DNA of 64,000 nucleotides from assembly GCA_001013295.1 (NCBI GenBank), contig LAZY01000029.1, positions 28,080-92,079 of the forward strand, given 5' to 3'. Positions 20,256 through 27,741 of the stretch are shown one piece after another. The number at the start of each line of letters is the position of its first letter. The first letter of the stretch is position 1. A program made the translations under genes and the position numbers. This DNA is from Chryseobacterium indologenes. Lineage in GTDB: Bacteria > Bacteroidota > Bacteroidia > Flavobacteriales > Weeksellaceae. The notes under the pieces are model-generated. The model did not search any database, was not told the origin of the DNA, and saw only the letters and a program-made list of their open reading frames with translations.

Positions 20256-20420
20256 TTATTGAATTCTGCATCCAAGAGTTTCTGGCTCACAAGACCAATA
20301 AGCAGGGATGCCAGGTTTAGCCGCATGACGACATGGGATCTCTCCTTCCGGGCAGATAGGTGCTCCGCCGCCGTGAATTTTTTTTAGTTCTGACTTTACT
20401 AATTTTTTTAGATTTTTCAT
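20256..20420 (-). CDS. Double-glycine leader peptide, bacteriocin-like
   Basis: A 54-residue gene too short for most gene finders. The leader (MKNLKKLVKSELKKIHGGG, residues 1-19) is the amphipathic, Lys/Leu-rich double-glycine type recognised by peptidase-containing ABC exporters in Bacteroidota. Cleavage after GG would release about 35 residues with four Cys (23, 30, 44, 51), Pro and Trp, so two disulfides or thioether-type modifications are possible. A -7 element TAGATTTG stands at 20444-20451 with a 23-base leader, and hairpin terminators flank it. No exporter or maturase is adjacent. The similarity to Chryseobacterium bacteriocin-like peptides is from family knowledge; antibacterial activity is not shown. 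Confidence 0.8.
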   Translation of the reverse strand: MKNLKKLVKSELKKIHGGGAPICPEGEIPCRHAAKPGIPAYWSCEPETLGCRIQ

Positions 20421-20443
20421 ATTTGATATTTTTTGATTACAAA

Positions 20444-20451
20444 CAAATCTA
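20444..20451 (-). promoter_or_regulatory. -7 element TAgaTTTG of the double-glycine peptide gene
   Basis: Exact TAnnTTTG match on the minus strand, 23 bases before the ATG at 20420. Confidence 0.55.
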
Positions 20452-20524
20452 GTATTTTTTTATAAATAATGTAATACTTTGATAGAAATATGAAGTATTT
20501 GTTCTATAGGTTCTTCATAAAAAT

Positions 20525-20557
20525 AACCCCGCTCCCGGAATTTCCGGGAGCGGGGTT
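20525..20557. terminator. Terminator after the papain-like peptidase gene
   Basis: Perfect 16-base arms (AACCCCGCTCCCGGAA and complement) around one base; on the minus strand it is followed by TTATTTTTAT. It lies 53 bp after the peptidase stop. Confidence 0.88.
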
Positions 20558-20610
20558 TAACAGATTTAAATATCTAAACTGCCCTATTAAAAAAGCAGAA
20601 ATGATTTTTT

Positions 20611-21813
20611 TTACAAACCAATATTTTTAGTTGGCTTAAGCTGTTTCAAAATGTTTTTAGGAATAGCATTTTTGTGTACCAAAATAGCTGTTGATTTATA
20701 TTCAACATAAGGTCTGGTTACATAAAGATACCCTGCAAAGTCATTCGTTACTCCCCATGAGTTTTTCACCATATAATATTCTTTACCAGTCTGATCTTTT
20801 GCTAAACCTACGATATGCATCCCATGGTCATCCGTTGTAGAAAGGTTGTTAAGCCCTTTCTGACGCATATCTTCCGTAATGGTTTTATCTTTTTTAGGCT
20901 CTGTGAACAAAGTCTGCTTATTATCTGCGTTGATCTGGTCCAGATCCATATCCGGAACATAGGCTACCCCATTTTTGTAAGAGAAATAAGGCTCAGAAAC
21001 GTCAGTTGCCCAACCTACAGAATATCCCTTAGTCACAGCATTGTCAATAATTGCCGTAAGATCTTTCATCGGAACATTCCAGTCAGAATCGTGGCTCCAG
21101 TTATCAGGAATCGGAACTACGAATTTCTGATAGTATGGATAATCTTTGTAAGAAGACAATTCCACGTAATCTTCAGGATTGATTCCTACCACTTCTTTGG
21201 CAAAAGTTTTTGGAGTGTAGTTTTTCCCTTCATAAGTAAAGTTGGCAGGTACTTTTCCTAAATATTCATCAAGAATCGCATCTACAGAATCCATCCAGTT
21301 GTCGGTAAGTTTTCCTTTTGATGAAACTTGAACAAGGCTGTCAAGAACCGGCTTTAGCTTCCCTTGCATTTCTTTGAAATTGTTGGTAGTCTGGCCTGCC
21401 TTTAATCCTGTATAAACGTCCTGAGGAACTGCACCGTATTTTTTATACATGTTGATTACATCATGAAGTTCACCTCCATCGCCCCAACTGATCGCTCCGT
21501 TATTCAATACATATAACTTAGCTTTATCATGATAAGAATTTCTTGCCGTAAAAATTTCACCAAGATCTACAGGTTTTTTGCCCATTCTCTGCATTTCAGA
21601 TTCAAGGAAAGAATTTCCGGAGTAGCTCCAGCAGGTTCCTGATGAACCCTGGTTCTTTACAGAAGTTGCGCCAACGTCTTTCAACGTGGTGAACTGAAAA
21701 TTAGCATTTTGTGAGTGGTTGTTTTTTAACTTGTTGATTAAGTCATCTTGGGCAAACATCATACTTCCTGCAGACAAAACAAAAAGTAATGATGCCATTT
21801 TCGCATTTTTCAT
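20611..21813 (-). CDS. Secreted C1 family cysteine peptidase (bleomycin hydrolase/PepC-like)
   Basis: A 400-residue protein with a signal peptide (about 1-21, ending MMFAQ). The papain-fold catalytic residues are in place: Gln55 and Cys61 in NQGSSGTCWSY, His in TTDDHGMHIVG, and Asn in MVKNSWG near the C terminus. C1B-type enzymes are aminopeptidases; most are cytoplasmic, so the signal peptide indicates a periplasmic or exported form. It sits upstream of the double-glycine peptide gene on the same strand but with a terminator and separate promoter between them. Confidence 0.9.
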   Translation of the reverse strand: MKNAKMASLLFVLSAGSMMFAQDDLINKLKNNHSQNANFQFTTLKDVGATSVKNQGSSGTCWSYSGNSFLESEMQRMGKKPVDLGEIFTARNSYHDKAKLYVLNNGAISWGDGGELHDVINMYKKYGAVPQDVYTGLKAGQTTNNFKEMQGKLKPVLDSLVQVSSKGKLTDNWMDSVDAILDEYLGKVPANFTYEGKNYTPKTFAKEVVGINPEDYVELSSYKDYPYYQKFVVPIPDNWSHDSDWNVPMKDLTAIIDNAVTKGYSVGWATDVSEPYFSYKNGVAYVPDMDLDQINADNKQTLFTEPKKDKTITEDMRQKGLNNLSTTDDHGMHIVGLAKDQTGKEYYMVKNSWGVTNDFAGYLYVTRPYVEYKSTAILVHKNAIPKNILKQLKPTKNIGL

Positions 21814-21889
21814 TACTATAAAAAGATTATTTGTATTAATAGTCGTTCATAGTAGAGATTTGTTACAGGAGGAAAAGTTAAATTTGAAT

Positions 21890-22130
21890 AGAAAGTTTTT
21901 TGTTGGAAGGGAAAGAAGTGAAGAAAGCTGAGAATGGTAAAGAAGGCTTAGAAAGCATATGAAAATAATGAGTATATGTTTAAAAACACATGTACAATAA
22001 AATAATAGTTTTGAAAAATAATAAAATATTAAATTGATGAGCGAATGTTTAAAAACTCATACACAATAAAATAACAGCATATTCTCTTTGCTTTCTCAGC
22101 CTTCTAAGCTTTCTTTGCCTTTTGCAAAAA
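21890..22130. repeat. Nested direct and inverted repeats upstream of the sigma factor gene
   Basis: Outer arms: a purine-rich stretch near 21932-21960 (GGTAAAGAAGGCTTAGAAAG) is an imperfect complement of a pyrimidine-rich stretch near 22088-22124. Inside are two similar direct copies of about 40 bases sharing ATGTTTAAAAAC and ACAATAAAATAA (about 21970-22010 and 22035-22080). No gene is visible. Confidence 0.6.
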
Positions 22131-22191
22131 AAAAAGATATTTCCAACCCCAACAAAAGTTTCCGCATCTATACTGATATAACCTCCTGACT

Positions 22192-22710
22192 ATGGAACGA
22201 GAATTATTATTAGAATGCCAACGTAGCGACCGCAATGCGCAGCGGAAGGTCTACGAGAAAATGGCGGGTAGGCTCTACGCAGTCTGCAGACGCTATTTAA
22301 AAAGCGACGAGGATATTGAAGAAGTATTGGCCGATACGTTCTACAAAATTTTCACGAAAATAGGGCAGCTCCAGAATCCGGATACTTTTGAAGCCTGGGC
22401 CCGGAAAATCACAGTGAATGAGTGTCTTCAAAAATTAAGGACCCATAAAGCATTATTTATCTCACTGGAAGAAAACCAGATTGATACTTCGGAAAGCAGT
22501 ACAGAAAGTCTTTCATTAGAAAAAGATATTCTGAATTTGCTAAACTTTCTTCCGGAAGGCTGCAGGGCTATTTTTAACCTTTTTGCCATTGAAGGCTATC
22601 CGCACAAGGAAATAGCAACGATGCTTTCCATCAGTGAAGGAACGTCAAAATCCCAGCTCAATTTTGCGAGGAAGAAACTACAGGAACTTTTGCTGAATCA
22701 AAACATTTAA
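22192..22710 (+). CDS. ECF-type RNA polymerase sigma factor
   Basis: A 172-residue sigma-70 family protein with region 2 (AGRLYAVCRRYLKSDEDIEEVLADTFYKIF) and region 4 (LNFLPEGCRAIFNLFAIEGYPHKEIATMLSISEGTSKS), without regions 1 or 3, as in ECF sigma factors. It directs RNA polymerase to a small regulon in response to an envelope signal. The next gene starts 12 bp downstream and begins with a cytoplasmic segment and one membrane helix, as an anti-sigma factor would. Upstream lies an unusual repeat region rather than a clear promoter. Confidence 0.92.
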   Translation: MERELLLECQRSDRNAQRKVYEKMAGRLYAVCRRYLKSDEDIEEVLADTFYKIFTKIGQLQNPDTFEAWARKITVNECLQKLRTHKALFISLEENQIDTSESSTESLSLEKDILNLLNFLPEGCRAIFNLFAIEGYPHKEIATMLSISEGTSKSQLNFARKKLQELLLNQNI

Positions 22711-22722
22711 ACTTTTACAACA

Positions 22723-25167
22723 ATGGAAAATAATCATATAGATCAACAATTCAATGAAGCTTCCCGGCTTTCAGAAGAGCCAACGGTTTTTCCTGGTTTT
22801 GAAAAAGTGTGGGAAAAGGTTGAAGAGAAGCTGGATGCCAAAAAAGAGAAAAAGAAAATAATTCCGCTTTGGTTTCCTTATGGGATTGCCGCCAGTCTTA
22901 TTATTGGTTTGGGCGCTTTCTATTTTATCGATAAAAAAAATACTGATGCTCCTGTGAAGCCTGTAATCGCTGAAAATAAAACAGTTCAGAAACCTGTTTC
23001 CAAAACAGATATTGCAAAAATAGACCAGATAACAAAAGAAAATATTCAGAAAGAGAAAAAGAATACTCAACCTGCCATAGAAAAACTGGCTGTGAATTCA
23101 ATTTCGGTTCCAGATCCGGCTCCAGTTTCAGTTCCTGTTTTGATCCCTCCGGCAGTTTCATCTCCGGTAACAGCTGATGTTCCGCCACCACCGGTTCAAA
23201 AGCATTTGGAGACTTCTAGCGGTGTGACTGATATTAATGAAGTCGTAGTAACTGCCTATGGTATTAAAAGAAATACGGCATCCAGTGTAATGGCATCAAG
23301 CTCAACTGTAGTAAGTTCTGCAAATATTTCTTCTCCCCAAAATACAGTTGCGATTAATACTTTACAGGGAAGTGTTGCAGGTCTGCAAATAACAACATCA
23401 AATGGCAGACGCCAAAGACAAAATGAGATTAAAAACGTTTTTAATGATATAAATTCAGGGTATCTCAGCAATAATCAGATTATGATCAGGGGAGTAGCCT
23501 CTATCAGTCTTAAAAATGAACCTTTATATGTCATCAATGGGAAAGTTGAAAAGGCTGATTATTTCAGAAGCTTAAACCCTGATAAAATTGGAAGTATGAA
23601 TGTCCTGAAAGGAGCTTCTGCCACTGCATTATATGGAAGTAAAGCGGTAAACGGAGCAATTGTTGTAACAACCAAACATCTTTCCAGAAAAGAAAGAAAA
23701 AGAATGGAAAAGTTGCAGGAGGAGCTCAGCAGACAAAAACAAATTTCACCTGTATCTAATGAAGAAAGCTATGATGCTTTTGTGGAAAATCCGTTTGAGC
23801 TAACCCGTAATCAGCCTTTATCTACTTTTTCTATCGATGTTGACAATGCTTCCTATTCCAATATCAGGAGGATGATCAATAATGGGGAAACTATTAATAA
23901 AAATGCTGTACGCGTGGAAGAAATGATCAATTATTTCAAATATAGTTATCCACAGCCCAAAAATGATGATCCGTTTTCCATCAATACGGAATATAATGAG
24001 GCTCCGTGGAATCCCAATCATAAGCTGTTGAAAGTAGGTTTGCAAGGAAAGACTATTCCGACCAATCTTCTGCCTGCTTCAAATCTTGTTTTCCTTATCG
24101 ATGTTTCAGGGTCAATGAATGAATCTAATAAACTGCCATTATTGAAATCTTCTTTTAAGGTTCTGCTGAATCAGCTCAGACCTAAAGATAAAGTAGGAAT
24201 TGTAGTGTATGCCGGAAGTGCAGGAATGGTTCTGCCACCTACTTCAGCAAGCGAAAAAGATAAAATTATACAGGCATTGGATCGTCTTCAGGCGGGAGGC
24301 AGTACAGCAGGAGGAGCTGGAATAGAGTTGGCTTATAAAATGGCCCAGGAAAATTTTGTGAAAGATGGAAATAACCGGGTTATTATTGCAACAGATGGTG
24401 ACTTTAATGTAGGCGTATCTTCAGGACCAGATCTTCAGACCCTTATTGAAGAGAAAAGAAAATCCGGAGTTTTTCTGACCTGCCTGGGCTTTGGGATGGG
24501 TAATTATAAAGACAATACGCTGGAAACATTGGCTGATAAGGGAAATGGAAATTACGCTTATATTGATAACATGCAGGAAGCTAATAAATTTCTGGGAAAA
24601 GAATTTGCCGGGAATATGTATGCAATTGCCAAAGATGTGAAAATCCAGATTGAGTTTAATCCGGAATATGTGAAATCTTACCGTTTAATAGGATATGAAA
24701 ACAGGAAACTGAGAAATGAAGATTTTGTCAATGATAAAATAGATGCCGGAGAATTAGGAAGCGGGCATACTGTCACCGCTTTATATGAAGTCATTCCTGC
24801 AGGAGTACAATCAGAATTTCTTCCGGCAGAGAATAATCTGAAATATACACAGAATAGCTCTTCTAAAGAATTCGGAGGTGAGCTGGCTACTATAAAATTC
24901 AGATATAAAAAACCTGATGGTGAAAAAAGCAGGGAGATCATTCAGACCATTAAAAATCTGAACAACAGAATGGTTTCAGCAAGCCCTGATTTTAAATTTG
25001 CTTCTTCAGTAGCATGGTTTGGCCTGACATTGAGAAATTCAAACCTGATTAAAAATAAAGATGTCAATAAAATTGAAGAACTTGCAAAAGATGGGAAAGG
25101 GAAGGATGAAGAAGGATACAGAGCAGAATTTATCAAACTGATAGAAACTTATAAAACCATCAAATAA
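22723..25167 (+). CDS. Anti-sigma-like/TonB-plug/von Willebrand A fusion protein (YfbK-type)
   Basis: A 814-residue protein with unusual architecture. Residues 1-46 are cytoplasmic and charged, 47-69 form a single membrane helix, and 70-165 is a Lys/Pro-rich linker. From about 174 to 320 there is a SusC-type TonB plug (EVVVTAYGIKRN, GSVAGLQI, IMIRGVAS, VLKGASATALYGSKAVNGAIVV) but no beta-barrel. A YfbK-type N-terminal part follows, then a vWA domain with MIDAS DVSGS at 460-464 and a YfbK-type C-terminal domain. It is 12 bp after the ECF sigma gene, so it may be its membrane-bound partner. The domain calls are clear; the signalling role is inference. A terminator follows. Confidence 0.85.
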   Translation: MENNHIDQQFNEASRLSEEPTVFPGFEKVWEKVEEKLDAKKEKKKIIPLWFPYGIAASLIIGLGAFYFIDKKNTDAPVKPVIAENKTVQKPVSKTDIAKIDQITKENIQKEKKNTQPAIEKLAVNSISVPDPAPVSVPVLIPPAVSSPVTADVPPPPVQKHLETSSGVTDINEVVVTAYGIKRNTASSVMASSSTVVSSANISSPQNTVAINTLQGSVAGLQITTSNGRRQRQNEIKNVFNDINSGYLSNNQIMIRGVASISLKNEPLYVINGKVEKADYFRSLNPDKIGSMNVLKGASATALYGSKAVNGAIVVTTKHLSRKERKRMEKLQEELSRQKQISPVSNEESYDAFVENPFELTRNQPLSTFSIDVDNASYSNIRRMINNGETINKNAVRVEEMINYFKYSYPQPKNDDPFSINTEYNEAPWNPNHKLLKVGLQGKTIPTNLLPASNLVFLIDVSGSMNESNKLPLLKSSFKVLLNQLRPKDKVGIVVYAGSAGMVLPPTSASEKDKIIQALDRLQAGGSTAGGAGIELAYKMAQENFVKDGNNRVIIATDGDFNVGVSSGPDLQTLIEEKRKSGVFLTCLGFGMGNYKDNTLETLADKGNGNYAYIDNMQEANKFLGKEFAGNMYAIAKDVKIQIEFNPEYVKSYRLIGYENRKLRNEDFVNDKIDAGELGSGHTVTALYEVIPAGVQSEFLPAENNLKYTQNSSSKEFGGELATIKFRYKKPDGEKSREIIQTIKNLNNRMVSASPDFKFASSVAWFGLTLRNSNLIKNKDVNKIEELAKDGKGKDEEGYRAEFIKLIETYKTIK

Positions 25168-25172
25168 GCTAT

Positions 25173-25202
25173 AAAACAGGCATTCAGAAGGATGTCTGTT
25201 TT
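25173..25202 (+). terminator. Terminator after the vWA fusion gene
   Basis: Arms AAAACAGGCAT and ATGTCTGTTTT pair over 11 bases with one G-U, ending in TTTTATTT. Confidence 0.85.
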
Positions 25203-25228
25203 ATTTAAAAATTAATTTTCAAAAATTA

Positions 25229-25258
25229 TTGAAAATTCGGAAAATATAATTACATTTG
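25229..25258 (+). promoter_or_regulatory. Promoter of the GbsR-headed operon
   Basis: TTG at 25229-25231 and TACATTTG at 25251-25258, separated by 19 bases, match the Bacteroidota consensus. The start codon is 27 bases downstream of the -7 element. Confidence 0.8.
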
Positions 25259-25285
25259 TATCAGAAACTTAAAAGGAATACAAAA

Positions 25286-25789
25286 ATGCAACTTTCAGAA
25301 GCAAAAGAAAAATATATTCAGACTTGGGGAACCTTTGCCACGAACTGGGGAATCAACCGGACGATGGCACAGGTGCATGCATTGCTTTTGGCAAGTGGTA
25401 AGCCGCTTTCTACAGATGAGGTAATGGAGCAGCTGGAAATTTCAAGAGGAAATGCCAATATGAACCTCAGAGCCCTGATAGACTGGGGAATTGTAAAAAA
25501 AGAATTCATTAAAGGAGACCGAAAAGAATATTTTATAGCCGAGAAAGACGTTTGGTATCTTTTCAAACAGATTACCAAAGAGCGCAGAAAAAGAGAGATA
25601 GAGCCGGTCATTTCTTTCCTGGAAGAACTCAAGAATATTGATGATAAAGACTCTGAAGAAGCAAAAGAATTTATCAGACTGATGAATGACTTCAGCTCAG
25701 TTACCGGGAAGATCAATAATATTATGGATCTGGCGATAAAAAGTGATGATCACTGGCTGGTAGGAAAGATCACCAATCTGTTGAAGTAA
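25286..25789 (+). CDS. GbsR/MarR family transcriptional regulator
   Basis: A 167-residue winged-helix regulator: TFATNWGINRTMAQVHALLLASGKPLSTDEVMEQLEISRGNANMNLRALIDWG is the GbsR-type DNA-binding domain (quoted in parts: NWGINRTMAQ, EISRGNANMN), followed by a helical dimerisation region. GbsR-type proteins sense small molecules; in Bacillus GbsR responds to choline. It is the first gene of a long plus-strand run (to 31885) and has a near-consensus promoter, so it probably regulates its own operon. ATG 25286 follows AAAGGAATA, an acceptable ribosome site; an upstream start is unlikely. Confidence 0.9.
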   Translation: MQLSEAKEKYIQTWGTFATNWGINRTMAQVHALLLASGKPLSTDEVMEQLEISRGNANMNLRALIDWGIVKKEFIKGDRKEYFIAEKDVWYLFKQITKERRKREIEPVISFLEELKNIDDKDSEEAKEFIRLMNDFSSVTGKINNIMDLAIKSDDHWLVGKITNLLK

Positions 25790-25800
25790 ATTCTTTTAAT

Positions 25801-26496
25801 ATGAGAAATCTTCTGTTACTATTTCTTTTTGGATCAATGATCAGCTGTCAGAAAAACGGAAATGCGGTTTTTGATATTCATATACAAAATGCAGATCAGT
25901 TTGATAAAGCGTGGCATGATTTGTATACCATTGAAATCTATAAAAATGACAGGATTTTTAGAATATTAGAGCCAGAGGAACACGCTCTATCCTTAAAATC
26001 GCAGATAAAAATAGATAGCCTGGAGGATGGGAAATATGCATTTGTATACGAAAGTATCTTTGGGGATAAGATAAAAAAAGAAATAGAAGTTGATGGCTCT
26101 AAAGTTTACCGGGTCAATATTAATCCGGACACTTTGAACAGGAAAACTGAAAAGTCGGTTTTTGGTAATATAAAAAATGGAGCTGCGAAATTGGTTTATA
26201 AATCAAGCGGATGTTTCCATAAAGAGGAAGACTCTCTTGTTATTATCAACAAAGCGAATAATTATTTTATCCGGCAGCGAAATGGCAATATAAAGCCAAT
26301 TGATAGAAAAATATGGTCTTACTTCGTCAGAGCTGAAAACAGAATCAGGCATATTCCTGAAGATGGCGAATGTACAACGAAGGATATATACATTTTTTAT
26401 GATAAAGGAAAGACTGATACCATCAAAGATGGAACATGCTATATCTCAGTATGGATGACTCTTGAAAACTATCTTAAAAAGAATAAATTAGAATAA
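25801..26496 (+). CDS. Lipoprotein of unknown function
   Basis: A 231-residue protein with a lipoprotein signal: hydrophobic residues 3-13 and the lipobox MISC with Cys at 16. The mature part is beta-rich and contains several Cys (SSGCFHKEED, GECTTKD, GTCYISVW). I recognise no family. It starts 11 bp after the regulator gene. A small hairpin with a T run follows its stop, so transcription of the following genes may be reduced or have its own start. Confidence 0.78.
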   Translation: MRNLLLLFLFGSMISCQKNGNAVFDIHIQNADQFDKAWHDLYTIEIYKNDRIFRILEPEEHALSLKSQIKIDSLEDGKYAFVYESIFGDKIKKEIEVDGSKVYRVNINPDTLNRKTEKSVFGNIKNGAAKLVYKSSGCFHKEEDSLVIINKANNYFIRQRNGNIKPIDRKIWSYFVRAENRIRHIPEDGECTTKDIYIFYDKGKTDTIKDGTCYISVWMTLENYLKKNKLE

Positions 26497-26499
26497 ATC

Positions 26500-26518
26500 A
26501 GGATGAAAATCCTTTTTT
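26500..26518 (+). terminator. Weak terminator or attenuator inside the operon
   Basis: AGGAT-GAAA-ATCCT followed by TTTTTT. The stem is only five pairs, so read-through is likely. Confidence 0.5.
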
Positions 26519-26565
26519 ATTTCAAATAAACTTTCATAAATTATTGAAAATATAATATATTTAAA

Positions 26566-26910
26566 ATGTTCAATATTGTTTCATATCTGCTTTTCCTTGG
26601 CATCAGTTCGTATATCACGATCGATGTGGGAAGAAGATGTTTTCAGGCAGGGAAAATATATCTGAAATATGTACTTCATGATGATGCCCTTTGTCTGACG
26701 GTCAACAGGATACTTCTAGGCTGTTATTACCTGGTAAATCTGGGATATATTGCTATAAATCTTGCTTCCTGGGAGAAAGTAAATAATATGGAGGAGGTAA
26801 TAGGAGTAACTGCTGTACGCATTGGTAGTATTGCTTTGATCCTTTGTGGATTACACTATATGAATGTTTGTGCCTTATTCTTTTTCAGAAAAAAAATAAC
26901 CTTAAAATAA
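26566..26910 (+). CDS. Small membrane protein, unknown function
   Basis: A 114-residue protein with about three membrane helices (3-20, 45-66, 82-105) and short basic tails. I recognise no family. It precedes another small membrane protein gene by 7 bp. The pair look related in layout (both have a helix, a polar segment with a conserved-looking VNRILLGCYYLVNLGYI or FKIEFYLLNIGFVL motif, then helices), so they may be diverged partners forming a complex. Confidence 0.7.
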   Translation: MFNIVSYLLFLGISSYITIDVGRRCFQAGKIYLKYVLHDDALCLTVNRILLGCYYLVNLGYIAINLASWEKVNNMEEVIGVTAVRIGSIALILCGLHYMNVCALFFFRKKITLK

Positions 26911-26917
26911 TACCATT

Positions 26918-27316
26918 ATGGAAACTACAGCTTTAACAACGTACAATTTTTCTGCGTACATGATCTATCTGCCTATCGTCATTACCCTTACCGTGTTTGT
27001 TTCCCAGTTCTTATTTAAAAACTCAAAGACATTTATGATCGATATTTTTCATCAGAAAGAAGATATTGCCATGGCAACAAACTCCCTCTTCAAAATAGAA
27101 TTTTATCTTTTAAATATAGGCTTTGTCCTGTGTATTATAGAATTTTTCCAGATTGATACAGTAGAAAGACTGGTGGTTGCCTTAAGTGAAAAAATCGGAG
27201 GCTTTTCAATCTATCTGGGAATCATGATGCTTCTCAACCTGCTATTGTTCCTGAAAGGGCGTAAACATGCAATCAATAAAGAAAACCGAATCAAAAATGA
27301 AAACCCTGCTCTTTAA
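26918..27316 (+). CDS. Small membrane protein, unknown function
   Basis: A 132-residue protein with three to four hydrophobic segments. The stretch NSLFKIEFYLLNIGFVLCI resembles VNRILLGCYYLVNLGYIAI in the preceding gene, suggesting the two belong to one family. The C terminus is basic (KGRKHAINKENR). The end overlaps a short ORF starting at 27297. Confidence 0.7.
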   Translation: METTALTTYNFSAYMIYLPIVITLTVFVSQFLFKNSKTFMIDIFHQKEDIAMATNSLFKIEFYLLNIGFVLCIIEFFQIDTVERLVVALSEKIGGFSIYLGIMMLLNLLLFLKGRKHAINKENRIKNENPAL

Positions 27317-27383
27317 AATCTGGATGTATTTTACTTTCAAAATGCAGCATAAAAGAACCAGAGGAGATTTCCTTAATCTTTAA
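27297..27383 (+). CDS. Possible 28-residue small protein in the operon
   Basis: ATG 27297 to TAA 27383 encodes 28 residues, hydrophobic at first (MKTLLFKIWMYFTFKMQ) then basic. It overlaps the end of the previous gene by 20 bp and ends 11 bp before the next ATG (27395), as operon genes do. It fills an otherwise empty gap. Only the position supports it. Confidence 0.3.
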   Translation: MKTLLFKIWMYFTFKMQHKRTRGDFLNL

Positions 27384-27394
27384 AATAAATTGTG

Positions 27395-27655
27395 ATGAAA
27401 AATTTTACCAAATATGACTTTTATATTCAGTTTTCCTTTCTGATCATTGGCTTTCTTGTCGCTATGATTGAAGATTGGGGCGGGTGGATACTGTTTTACT
27501 TTGTTGTAGGAATTCCTCAGCTGATCAGTTTTTTAGTCAAAATTTTTCTTAAAGTAAAAATATCACCCCTTTTCCTGATCTATGGAATGGCAATATTGCC
27601 TGTATGGATTTCTTTATTGATGCCCGTATTACAGAAATTCCCGGATTTATCGTAA
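27395..27655 (+). CDS. Small membrane protein, unknown function
   Basis: An 86-residue protein with two to three hydrophobic segments (about 10-28, 33-50, 60-78) and an acidic/Trp-Gly loop (EDWGGW). No family recognised. I chose ATG 27395; a GTG directly before it is also in frame. It lies within the GbsR-headed gene run. Confidence 0.68.
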   Translation: MKNFTKYDFYIQFSFLIIGFLVAMIEDWGGWILFYFVVGIPQLISFLVKIFLKVKISPLFLIYGMAILPVWISLLMPVLQKFPDLS

Positions 27656-27657
27656 TA

Positions 27658-27735
27658 ATGGCGTTATTCTATAGTCCTTTTATGGCGTTCTTATATGTAC
27701 TGGAAAGTCATAATCTGTATTTATCCTTAAAATAA
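27658..27735 (+). CDS. Possible 25-residue hydrophobic small protein
   Basis: ATG 27658 to TAA 27735, mostly hydrophobic (MALFYSPFMAFLYVLE). It starts 2 bp after the preceding stop and ends 6 bp before the next ATG, so it fills the gap exactly. Support is positional only. Confidence 0.28.
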   Translation: MALFYSPFMAFLYVLESHNLYLSLK

Positions 27736-27741
27736 TTTCCC

